From Phycisphaerae bacterium (lineage in GTDB: Bacteria; Planctomycetota; Phycisphaerae; UBA1845): a stretch of DNA of 12,463 bases. Positions within the stretch are counted from its first letter, which is position 1, and each line of letters starts with the position of its first letter. The position numbers and the translations under genes are program-made. A model generated the notes under the pieces. That model did no database searches. It saw only the letters and a program-made list of their open reading frames with translations, and was not told the origin of the DNA. The stretch covers positions 1 to 12,463 of the forward strand of contig JAJDDU010000296.1 of NCBI GenBank assembly GCA_029260155.1, given 5' to 3'. This document shows positions 1 through 6,831 of this stretch, in pieces.

Positions 1-585
1 GCCCCACGGGCTTGTCGCACCCGCGCCGCCGACCGTGGAGACGTTGCCGCAAGGATTGGGCACCACGCAGGTACCATTCCAATTGGCAAACCGCTCAAAG
101 TTGGCGACGTTTTCGCCCGCATTCGTCACGTCGCCGACGGAATCGGTCAGCACGTGCTGAGGAAGCACATCGGACCGCGTCGGATAGCGCCAGTAGTCCA
201 GAGACCCGCCTTCGTCGGCGGCCGCGGTGTGCGGATCGTAGTAGGCAGCTTTGTACCACTCGTCCTCAGTGGGAACGAACCACCGCGCCCCGGCGCGCCG
301 TGAGACCAGATGAATGGCCATCGAGAGGTCGTACGCGCCATCCTCCGTCGTGTTGGGCGCCTGATCACCCGAGGGTTTGCCATTGTGCAGCCAGTTGCAA
401 AATCGCGCGGCATCGAGCCAACTGAAGCTGTTGGCCGGCTTGTTGCCGAAATGCTCTTTCACTTCGTAAGTGTATTGTCCTGGGACGCCGAAACGTAAGA
501 TGCCGCCGCGAAGACTGGTTGTCATCACATCATCGTACAGGTCGTTCGGATCATCTACAGCCACCGCATTGAGAAAGTCAGCGTA
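1..585 (-). pseudogene. FGE/SUMF1-type domain, in frame with upstream gene D but cut off by a TAA; 3' end outside window
   Basis: The minus-strand frame of gene D stays open from just after its TAA to the window edge and encodes a typical formylglycine-generating-enzyme-like (FGE-sulfatase, SUMF1) domain. Visible marks are YADFLNAV right after the stop, WLDAARFCNWLHNG (about 385-426), and RWFVPTEDEWYKAAYYDP (about 232-285), followed by an Asn-rich stretch and GGAGATSPWG at the edge. The start of the same domain (VFRIGLYEVTNDQ) lies before the TAA in gene D, so the domain is split by the stop rather than being a separate gene. No start codon with a ribosome site is seen for independent translation. 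The C-terminal part, where catalytic cysteines would lie in true FGEs, is outside the window, so activity cannot be judged. In such secreted planctomycete proteins the fold may be structural (inference). Domain identity is confident; calling it a pseudogene depends on the stop being real. Confidence 0.75.
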
Positions 586-590
586 TTATT
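584..590. repeat. Period-3 microduplication (TATTATT) creating an in-frame TAA
   Basis: On the minus strand the codons read GAT CAA TAA TAC GCT. Deleting one three-base unit gives GAT CAA TAC GCT, Asp-Gln-Tyr-Ala, which matches the usual EVTNxQYxxFLN signature of FGE-type domains with no residue missing. The stop is therefore best explained as an added triplet from a tandem slip, not as a point mutation of a sense codon. Confidence 0.7.
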
Positions 591-2220
591 GATCGTTCGT
601 GACTTCGTAGAGCCCGATGCGAAACACGGCGTTGACTGCTCCGTCCCCATTGGTGTCCGAGTCGTTGTTCGGGATTGGCACGGTCACAACCGCCAATGAG
701 TCGTCACTCGTAACAGTCGATGACGCCAAGAAGATACCCTCCCCGCCTCCGGAAAGCGCTGCCCGAAACACGATCTGGTCCGTGTCGTTCAAGGACTTGG
801 CCTTGCCGTCCTGTCCGCCTGATCCGCCGATGCCGAGCATCATGTGGAAGTTGGTGGCAGTGACGCCGAGCTCATTGGAGGACTCATCGATTACACGCCG
901 CAAACCCTGGCCATCCCAAAAGTAGATACCTTCGTCACCGATTCCCCCGGAATATCGCCCCGTAAACGTGACATGTCCGAGCCCGTTGACGATGTAACTG
1001 CCGGTTGCAATAAAAGACGCGCCCGGCTGGCCTGGAACCGGATCGGAGAAATCGACGATCTTCTGAATCGAACCACCGCGCTCGATATACAGCCCCGCGT
1101 CGTCCGCCCCGAAGCCGATCTGAGCACCGAAGACGACATCGCCCGCTTCGTTCATGACCGGCGCGCTGAAGTCGAAGAAATCAGCGGCGGGGTCTCCTGG
1201 CACCTCGAACCCGCCGGAATTGTCAACGACTACCTCCAGCGGATCATCACCTCTGCCGCTGAAAATCCCACGGTTGCCGCTCCCGCCGGAGTAGCCGGCC
1301 AAGAAGGCGATGCGACCGACGCCGTTCATCGTCGGGAATTGGTCGATCTGCGAGAACCGCGAAGTTGCGACCTGACTCGGCGGAGGCAACTGGCCGTCGG
1401 CGATCCGAAATAGATCTTCGTCCTCTCGGATGTACTGGTACAGCCCCGAACTTCCGACGCCGCCGGTGTAGTCAGCCACGAACGCGCCGTCGCCCGCGAT
1501 ACTCATTACCATGAACGGATTGAACGCGCTGAAACGAGCCGAACCCGGCTGCCCCGGCGGCTGCACGGAGTCATCGGCGAGGCGAATAAGATCCTCGCCG
1601 GGACGCCCCAGATACACGCCGTTGTGTTCTGCGAACAGTGCATCGCGAAACGTCGCGATCGTCATTCCGAAATCGTTGTCGCTGACCAATTGAAAGAAAC
1701 CGGCGCTGTATGGGAAAACCGTAAAACCGATCGCGTCAGGCTGGCCGGGAACCGATTGCAGGGGATTGTCGTCAAAGATCAGCTCCACGTTGCTGCCCGT
1801 AAACACGTACAGCCCCTGACTATTGTCACCGAACGAGAAGTTCCCGCGAAACAAGATGTGCCCACTGCCATTGATCACTGCCGGTCCGAATGATGTCCAA
1901 CTCGAAGCGCCACTCTGGCTGGGAGGATGAAAATCGAAGCTGTCATCGACGGCGCGGCTCAAGCTGTTGCCGCCGAACAGATACACGCCCTCATTGCCGG
2001 AAGCGGGCCCGTCGAAGTTGCCCTTAAACGTCACCAAGCCGGTGTTGTTGATGGATGGATCAGTAAACGTGGTGAAGACTTCGCCCGGTCTACCCGGAGG
2101 TTCGTCACCGGACACCGCGACGGTTGTCATCACGTATGTGTTCTCACCACCGAACGTGGCGGCAACCATCGTCGTGAGAAGAAGCGCTGCTGCCGTAGCC
2201 TGATGTCCTGCATTGATCAT
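586..2220 (-). CDS. Secreted NxxGxxxF tandem-repeat protein fused to the start of an FGE-type domain (gene D)
   Basis: A 544-residue exported protein. Residues 1-25 form a signal peptide (hydrophobic core about 8-22). The rest is built of roughly 60-residue repeats with a core NxxGxxxF motif: NNTGLVTF at 58-65, then NGSGHILF, NGVGRIAF, NEAGDVVF, NGLGHVTF and NDTDQIVF. Each is preceded by a PGQPGA-like turn and followed by a GxYLF or GIYFW strand. This matches the family NCBI names choice-of-anchor tandem repeat NxxGxxAF, common in planctomycetes and of unknown role. From about residue 510 the sequence changes to the N-terminal part of an FGE-type domain (VFRIGLYEVTNDQ) and ends at a TAA inside that domain's signature. 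The ATG at 2220 directly follows the TGA of gene C, and the upstream GGGG is a poor ribosome site, so translation is probably coupled to C. No sorting tail is present in this part. The repeat assignment is strong; whether the short or the fused form is made is unknown. Confidence 0.85.
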   Translation of the reverse strand: MINAGHQATAAALLLTTMVAATFGGENTYVMTTVAVSGDEPPGRPGEVFTTFTDPSINNTGLVTFKGNFDGPASGNEGVYLFGGNSLSRAVDDSFDFHPPSQSGASSWTSFGPAVINGSGHILFRGNFSFGDNSQGLYVFTGSNVELIFDDNPLQSVPGQPDAIGFTVFPYSAGFFQLVSDNDFGMTIATFRDALFAEHNGVYLGRPGEDLIRLADDSVQPPGQPGSARFSAFNPFMVMSIAGDGAFVADYTGGVGSSGLYQYIREDEDLFRIADGQLPPPSQVATSRFSQIDQFPTMNGVGRIAFLAGYSGGSGNRGIFSGRGDDPLEVVVDNSGGFEVPGDPAADFFDFSAPVMNEAGDVVFGAQIGFGADDAGLYIERGGSIQKIVDFSDPVPGQPGASFIATGSYIVNGLGHVTFTGRYSGGIGDEGIYFWDGQGLRRVIDESSNELGVTATNFHMMLGIGGSGGQDGKAKSLNDTDQIVFRAALSGGGEGIFLASSTVTSDDSLAVVTVPIPNNDSDTNGDGAVNAVFRIGLYEVTNDQ

Positions 2221-3156
2221 TCAAGACCCCGAGAAAAGGCGCTGGAGCGCACGGAAGTCATGAAAATCAACATCACCATCAAGGTCAGAATCGGCGCACG
2301 CACAGGCTTCGCTCGTTTGCCCGCCAGGCCCCACAGTGCAATCCAGGAAAGCGGCGAAGTCGAATAAGTCGATTGCTCCACTCTGATCAATGTCGGCGGT
2401 GTCGAACACTTCCAGGGCGGCCATATTGCTGACGACGGTATCGCAATCGTCGGTCACAACGACATCGTAGGCGCCGGCATCGCCGGGTTCAACATGCGGA
2501 ATCACGAGACCGTCGGTGATCGCTCCCGGAATCTCGACACCGTCCTTTCGCCACTGGTATTGAAGAGGCGGCGAACCCTCGACGGCTACTGCGAATGTCG
2601 CTTCGCCGCCGGCACAAACGCTCAGGTCGCCTGGGTGGCTCGTCAACAGAGGGGCAACGCATGCGCACTGCGTCATGCGAAAGGTGTACGGCGAGTTGAG
2701 CGGCGGCGCCCACGGCGGGTCCGGGCGCCAAGGGCCAAGCTCGATCCAGTACGATTCGCCCGCCGTCAGGCGCACGGTAAGCATGGGGTCGGCATTCGGT
2801 GGCGAGCCGGGGCATTCATCGTCCGCCACGGCAAACTCGTCACCATCCCACCAGCCGCAACCATTGATGTAGATGCGCAGAAACATGTCGCCGATAGTGT
2901 CACACATGTCCAGCGTATAGTCGCCGGTGCACGTGCAGTCGAACCGGTAGAACACGTCGAAGTAGGGTTTGTCGATCATGAAGTTGATGCAACCGAGCGG
3001 GGCAGTCACGGAGTACGGCAAATCACCGTTCGTGAATACGACCGCCCCGTCGCAGGTTTCGTTGGGAGGCGAAATGCAGTCACCCTCCGCCATCGCTCCG
3101 CCGGTCATCAGAACAACGCATACCACGAAGAACCATCCAGCCAGTGATTCACTCAT
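2221..3156 (-). CDS. Secreted protein with Ig-like domain and C-terminal dockerin-like calcium loops (gene C)
   Basis: A 311-residue exported protein. The signal peptide spans about residues 1-23 (core WFFVVCVVLM, likely cut after AMA). Residues 24-165 are a Cys-rich beta domain beginning CISPPNETCDGAVVF. About 169-253 is an Ig-like domain: Cys in LSVCAGG, Trp in YQWRKDG, then the GDAGAYDVVV signature and a partner region rich in Asp. Residues 254-311 carry two EF-hand/dockerin-like loops, DIDQSGAIDLFDFAAF and DSDLDGDVDFHDF, typical of planctomycete exported proteins. There is no sorting tail, so it may be released or held through the dockerin-like end (inference). A TTG two codons upstream could also start it, but the ATG at 3156 is preferred: it overlaps the TGA of gene B as ATGA and has GAGGTG eight bases before it. 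It likely binds a protein or glycan; the ligand is unknown. Confidence 0.85.
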   Translation of the reverse strand: MSESLAGWFFVVCVVLMTGGAMAEGDCISPPNETCDGAVVFTNGDLPYSVTAPLGCINFMIDKPYFDVFYRFDCTCTGDYTLDMCDTIGDMFLRIYINGCGWWDGDEFAVADDECPGSPPNADPMLTVRLTAGESYWIELGPWRPDPPWAPPLNSPYTFRMTQCACVAPLLTSHPGDLSVCAGGEATFAVAVEGSPPLQYQWRKDGVEIPGAITDGLVIPHVEPGDAGAYDVVVTDDCDTVVSNMAALEVFDTADIDQSGAIDLFDFAAFLDCTVGPGGQTSEACACADSDLDGDVDFHDFRALQRLFSGS

Positions 3157-5249
3157 TGGCAATACACCTCACGCTTTGCCCATCGCCCAAAGACAATGGT
3201 CGCCGCCGCCAGCAACAGCATGGCAAGGACCAGCAGGCCCCAGTGCGACACAGTTGGTATCCCTGAATCGCTGACCAACGTCACCAGTTCCAACACGCCG
3301 TAACTTCGGCTGTTGTCGATCGTTTCCAGGATGACACCGGTCGGCGAGACACGGAACAGACCGATACCCTGCCCGGACCCCAGAGTCGATCCGGTTGCGA
3401 CAAGGTAATCACCGCTCGCCAGCAGATGGACACCCTCGGGACCGGTAAAGGCGAAGCTATTCAGCAGAACGCCGCCTGCGTCGAATCGCTTGATCGCGCC
3501 GCCGCTGCCTCGCTCGGCGACGATGACGTCACCGTTGGACTGCACGTCGATGTCGGTGACGTTCCCCACGATGTCGTCCAGCGGATTGGCCACGAATTCG
3601 CCGATTAGATTGCCCGTAGTCGAATCGAAACGCAGCAGTTTGCCCTGCGCGATATCGGCGACTAGAAGTTCGCCATTGGCCAGCACCTCCAGGGATTGGG
3701 GCTGGTCCAGGTCGGGCGGCGGCAGCGTGCCTGGAATAAACTCGCCCAGAGGATCACCCGCGATGGGAGCGGGCGCGCCGGTCGCGAAGTCGAAACGATG
3801 GATGTTGTCGCCGGTCCAGTCTGCCGTGAAGAGGAAGGCACCGTCAGCACTGCGCGCCATCCCGCGAATATTGTCCACCGGGTTGTTCGCCTGAACAGGC
3901 TGACCGCCGATGAAGTTGCCCAGGAATGCCCCGGATTCGTCGTACTGGCCAATCTTGCCGTCGCCTCCGGGCTGCGCCACGAGCACCGTGCGATCCGGCC
4001 CGGCCATGATGTCTTCGACCGGCCACAAGTTGCCGTTGTTGTCGAAGTCGCCATCGACGAACGTACCCAGAATCAAGCCATTCGAGAGATCGAGACTTCG
4101 GATCGCCGTCGGCTGCCCGTCGAACGCGACATTCGTCAGGAGCATGGTGTTGGCCGGCGGCGCCGGCGGCGGGTCGGCGAATCGGCGAAGTGCCAGAGAC
4201 GGCGTCGACGTCGGACCCAGCGATTCGATCATCGCGTTGATCTCTTCCGGCGTGTCCAACACGGTGAAGTCGAGCATCTCTGCCGTTGCTGTACTGATCG
4301 TGTCGAAAAACAACTCGCCGGGGTACACCAATTCCGCTTGCCGCGTGACGGGGTCGAGTGCGCCGATGTCCCACCGTTCGAGCACCAGTTGCGTCGACAC
4401 GCCGTCGCCGTGTTCAAACATCTGACTCACGGAGACGAGAATCTCGCCGGAGTCCAACACATCCACGCCGCGCAATTGTCCGCTGAGCTGCGACTCGTTG
4501 GCCGCCTGAGCATTCCCCTCGAAGAAGATGGTCTCACCAATGTGCCGCGGTGACGCGACGGCCAGTCCTTCAGTATGGGCAAGGTCGTTGGAGTTCTTAA
4601 ACGTCGTGGTGGCTTGGTCGTTGTTCAGCGTTACCGACCCGCCGCCCCAGTGGAGCGTGCCGTCATCGACAACACCCAAACCCCACAGATCGGCATCGGT
4701 CAGGACGCCGGGCGTTCCGATCACACCTTCATCGTAAACCAACTCAAACGTCCAGCTATTGATGAAACCGTCGGTCAAGCCGGTGGGGGTCATTCGGTGC
4801 AGGGCACCGTCCAGAATCGCATCGAACGGCGCCGAAAACCCCATGGTCGTCGCATCATCGTAGCCGATCAGAAAGCTCCCGTCGGCTGCGTCGAAATGCA
4901 GGGTGCGCATCTCGTTGGCATCGTCGTCGTTGCCGTTCGGCCCGGCGACAGGACCGCTGTCCCACAGCTTGAAAAACTGGCCGACCTCGCCGAGCAACAC
5001 AAGGTTGCTGTTGCATCCGATGATGATGCCAACATCCGGCACCCACAGAATGATGTCATCCGTGTTCGCAGGTGTACCGTCCAGCAGCAGAGACCCCGCG
5101 TTCCCTTGCGTGAACACGATAGGGGCCTCCCCGCGCAACAAGTCCTGCGGGTGTCCCGGAACGGGGTCCGGGCACTGTCCAAATCCCGACGATGATACGA
5201 ATAGCGAAAGCACCAACACGCACAACGCCGACTGACCACGGCAATACAT
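3153..5249 (-). CDS. Exported beta-propeller protein with IPTV-type C-terminal sorting tail (gene B)
   Basis: A 698-residue exported protein. The signal peptide core is ALCVLVLSLFVSSSGFG, mature from about QCPDP. Residues about 35-380 form a domain shared with gene A: LLRGEAP, then GQFFKLWDSGPVAGPNGNDD, FLIGYDD, GQLRGVDVLDSGE and a helix near EEINAMIESLG. Residues about 385-655 are an NHL/SMP-30-like propeller, with recurring blades such as SLDLSNGLILGTF, IGQYDESGAFLGNF, LLRFDSTTGNLIGEF and IKRFDAGGVLLNSF, each followed by a D/A-x-x-G-x-LLV/VIVA strand. The end is IPTVSHWG, a hydrophobic segment and basic residues (FGRWAKRE), the layout of IPTL-CTERM/PEP-CTERM sorting signals read by exosortase-like enzymes. 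GGAGG six bases before the ATG at 5249 supports that start; the ATG at 5252 (three bases) and the TTG at 5276 are less likely. Likely surface-anchored. Propeller ligand and role are unknown. Confidence 0.85.
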   Translation of the reverse strand: MYCRGQSALCVLVLSLFVSSSGFGQCPDPVPGHPQDLLRGEAPIVFTQGNAGSLLLDGTPANTDDIILWVPDVGIIIGCNSNLVLLGEVGQFFKLWDSGPVAGPNGNDDDANEMRTLHFDAADGSFLIGYDDATTMGFSAPFDAILDGALHRMTPTGLTDGFINSWTFELVYDEGVIGTPGVLTDADLWGLGVVDDGTLHWGGGSVTLNNDQATTTFKNSNDLAHTEGLAVASPRHIGETIFFEGNAQAANESQLSGQLRGVDVLDSGEILVSVSQMFEHGDGVSTQLVLERWDIGALDPVTRQAELVYPGELFFDTISTATAEMLDFTVLDTPEEINAMIESLGPTSTPSLALRRFADPPPAPPANTMLLTNVAFDGQPTAIRSLDLSNGLILGTFVDGDFDNNGNLWPVEDIMAGPDRTVLVAQPGGDGKIGQYDESGAFLGNFIGGQPVQANNPVDNIRGMARSADGAFLFTADWTGDNIHRFDFATGAPAPIAGDPLGEFIPGTLPPPDLDQPQSLEVLANGELLVADIAQGKLLRFDSTTGNLIGEFVANPLDDIVGNVTDIDVQSNGDVIVAERGSGGAIKRFDAGGVLLNSFAFTGPEGVHLLASGDYLVATGSTLGSGQGIGLFRVSPTGVILETIDNSRSYGVLELVTLVSDSGIPTVSHWGLLVLAMLLLAAATIVFGRWAKREVYCQ
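3165..3170 (-). promoter_or_regulatory. Ribosome binding site of gene C
   Basis: GAGGTG on the minus strand lies eight bases before the ATG at 3156 and inside the last codons of gene B. It decides the ATG over the TTG at 3162, which would sit only two bases from it. Confidence 0.55.
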
Positions 5250-5255
5250 CATGTC

Positions 5256-5260
5256 CCTCC
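5256..5260 (-). promoter_or_regulatory. Ribosome binding site of gene B
   Basis: GGAGG on the minus strand, six bases before the ATG at 5249 and three before the adjacent ATG at 5252. It places the start after the upstream in-frame TTG at 5276, which would put a charged stretch in front of the signal peptide. Confidence 0.6.
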
Positions 5261-5285
5261 AACGATCACCATACAAGTTAACCTA

Positions 5286-6559
5286 CTAAGCCTGGACCGG
5301 ACGTCGCCTGAACACGAGCGTCCCGATCAACGCCGTGAGCAGCGCCATCACCACCAAGCCCCATTGCGAGACCGTCGGCACGGGATCGGTCGGACCTGCG
5401 AACGCAGCCAGCGCCAGCCCCGCATCCGAGTTCTCTCCGAGCAGCAAGATCAACGCGTCAATCTCCGCCGCAGTGTCCAGGATGTCGTGATCGAGCATCT
5501 CAGTGTTATTGGCGACATCGGGAATCTCCGCAAAGAAGAGGTCTGCCGCATAGAGCACTTCAGCTGTGCGACGCTGATATGTGTTGAGTGCCACATTCCC
5601 GAGATCGGGCACCGAGCAAATGTCTCCCTTATTGCAAACCTCCTCAACGTTGAGCGAGAGCGCCTCCGCGTCCACATCTGAGAGTCCGTCGATGGGGCCG
5701 CTGAACAACGTGTTCTTGTAGTCGCCGCTCGTACCGAAGGTCACTTCACCGTCGGACAAGATATCCGCCCCACGCAATTGACCGGTGTAGATCGCAGGGC
5801 AGAAAACAACCGCGCAACCGGAAACGCTCGCCTCGAAGAACTTGTCCGGGCCAATGTTGATCGGAAAGGCCCCGCTCATGTCGGCGTGAACCAGTGTGCT
5901 CACACCGACTGACAGCGTACCAGGCACGTCCGTGTTGATCGTCTGCGTAGTGCCGGATCCGTAGTACAGCGTGCCGTCAGGATCATCAGAGAGCGCATTG
6001 AGATCGCATTGAGATCGCCCGTGCCGATGCAATCGGGAGCCCCGTTGGCACACTCGCTAAACACGCGCGTCCAGGTGAACCCGGTGATGAACCCGGTGGT
6101 GTCGACGCTCGTCGGCGTAAGGCGCATCAGGTCACCGTCTTTGATGGTCCCAATCGCGAACCCCACAGTCGACGTGTCTTCGTATCTGATGAAAAACGTG
6201 CCGCTCGATGGATCGAAGTCCATACCGCGCATGCCGTTGCGGTCGTCATCGTTGCCGTCAGGCCCAGCCTCCGGACCGCTGTCCCATATCTTGAAGAACT
6301 GCCCGACAGTGCCGAGATCAACCGAACCGCCTGTGATGGCAGGAACCCAGAGGTAAATATCGTCACCACGAATCTCGTTCACGCCATCCGCAAGCAAGGT
6401 GGCGACCGCCCCGTCTTCTCCTTCGGCTCCACTGAACAACAACGGCGCTTCTCCCCGAAGTAGGTCTTCAGGTGCCCCCGCCGATGCCACCCCACCGCAA
6501 TTCGCGATCAAAACCAACAGTCCCAAGGCCCTTGAGCAGTAAACAGCGCCTTGTGTCAT
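5286..6559 (-). pseudogene. Exported protein paralogous to gene B, with VPTV-type sorting tail, frameshifted by an 11-bp duplication (gene A)
   Basis: First gene of the minus-strand run. The ATG at 6559 has GGAGG seven bases upstream. The product starts with a signal peptide (core ALGLLVLIANCGGVASAG), then the B-type domain: DLLRGEAPLLFSG, DDIYLWVP, GQFFKIWDSGPEAGPDGNDD, FFIRYEDTSTVGF. Near 6005-6018 the frame is lost: without correction about 180 native residues are followed by some 36 foreign ones, ending at 5900. In the next frame the protein resumes as LSDDPDGTLYYGSG and runs through GQLRGADILSDGE, EIDALILLLGE and the tail VPTVSQWG plus a hydrophobic segment and FRRRPVQA, ending with TAG at 5286. 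Deleting one 11-bp unit joins both halves into 420 residues aligning with B's first domain and tail without the propeller. Function unknown; the intact form should be surface-anchored, the truncated form would be secreted without its tail. Confidence 0.85.
5994..6018. repeat. Period-11 tandem duplication, unit CGCATTGAGAT, inside gene A
   Basis: Two complete units (5994-6004 and 6005-6015) followed by CGC. On the minus strand a single copy reads Gly-Thr-Gly-Asp-Leu-Asn-Ala-Leu and leads straight into the downstream frame. The extra 11 bases shift the frame. The parental sequence would carry CGC at both ends of one unit, which fits slipped-strand duplication. Confidence 0.85.
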
Positions 6560-6566
6560 CGATCCG

Positions 6567-6571
6567 CCTCC
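6567..6571 (-). promoter_or_regulatory. Ribosome binding site of gene A
   Basis: GGAGG on the minus strand, seven bases before the ATG at 6559. It settles the start just before the signal peptide, rather than the in-frame TTG at 6613. Confidence 0.65.
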
Positions 6572-6622
6572 ACCATGTACCAATTGCCAATTATCACAAA
6601 CGTCCCGAGACAATCCCCCGGT

Positions 6623-6635
6623 GCCCCGTCGGGGC
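6623..6635. other. Small GC hairpin in the likely leader of gene A
   Basis: GCCCC, loop GTC, GGGGC: five G-C pairs with a three-base loop, about 65-75 bases upstream of the gene A start and downstream of the candidate promoter. There is no T-tract, so it is not a terminator. It might stabilise or fold the 5' leader; chance is also possible in GC-rich DNA. Confidence 0.3.
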
Positions 6636-6653
6636 CAACGTCCGATTAGGTGA

Positions 6654-6683
6654 AGGGTACTCGGTCACGAAAGCGCATGTCAA
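6654..6683 (-). promoter_or_regulatory. Candidate promoter for the A-B-C-D run
   Basis: On the minus strand a perfect TTGACA (6683-6678) is followed after 18 bases by TACCCT (6659-6654), which keeps only three of six positions of TATAAT. It would give a leader of roughly 90 bases before the ATG at 6559. The -35 box abuts the 11-bp direct repeats. Sigma-70 rules are assumed; planctomycete promoters are poorly defined. Confidence 0.3.
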
Positions 6684-6708
6684 CTGAATATTCACTGAAT
6701 ATGCACTG
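6683..6708. repeat. 11-bp direct repeats in the divergent control region
   Basis: ACTGAATATTC (6683-6693) is followed at once by ACTGAATATGC (6694-6704), with one mismatch, and by a third partial ACTG (6705-6708). The first unit contains the palindrome GAATATTC. The spacing of about one helical turn would put identical bases on the same DNA face, as in arrayed protein-binding sites. They abut the candidate -35 box of the minus-strand run. Confidence 0.5.
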
Positions 6709-6712
6709 TCCA

Positions 6713-6744
6713 TCGCGAGCGATTCACGATAGAATCGCTCGCGA
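6713..6744. promoter_or_regulatory. Perfect 13-bp inverted repeat, candidate operator in the divergent promoter region
   Basis: TCGCGAGCGATTC (6713-6725), a six-base spacer ACGATA, then its exact complement GAATCGCTCGCGA (6732-6744). No T-run follows on either strand, so an intrinsic terminator is unlikely. It covers a TAGAAT box (6730-6735, five of six matches to a -10), so it could be an operator over the promoter of the plus-strand gene at 6832, or a strong hairpin in an RNA leader. Confidence 0.55.
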
Positions 6745-6816
6745 GGGCATCTAAGGCCCATCTGAGGCCGTCGGGCTGGCTGGGCTGGCCACCGTTCGAC
6801 GCACGGAACGACTGAA

Positions 6817-6823
6817 AGTAGGA
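6817..6823 (+). promoter_or_regulatory. Ribosome binding site supporting a TTG start at 6832
   Basis: AGTAGGA lies eight bases before the TTG at 6832. No comparable site precedes the first internal ATG, so it favours the longer reading. Confidence 0.45.
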
Positions 6824-6831
6824 TTGCGCCA

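Noticed and set aside
583..588. TAA read as a sense codon (recoded stop)
   Set aside because: The microduplication explains it better, and the other genes here use normal stops.
586..660. DTNGDGAVN near the end of gene D as a dockerin/EF-hand loop
   Set aside because: A single loop without a helix or second copy, sitting where FGE-type domains have a variable Asp/Gly-rich stretch; likely chance resemblance.
6713..6744. 13-bp inverted repeat as an intrinsic terminator
   Set aside because: No T-run follows on either strand, and it lies between divergent gene starts, where a terminator is not expected.
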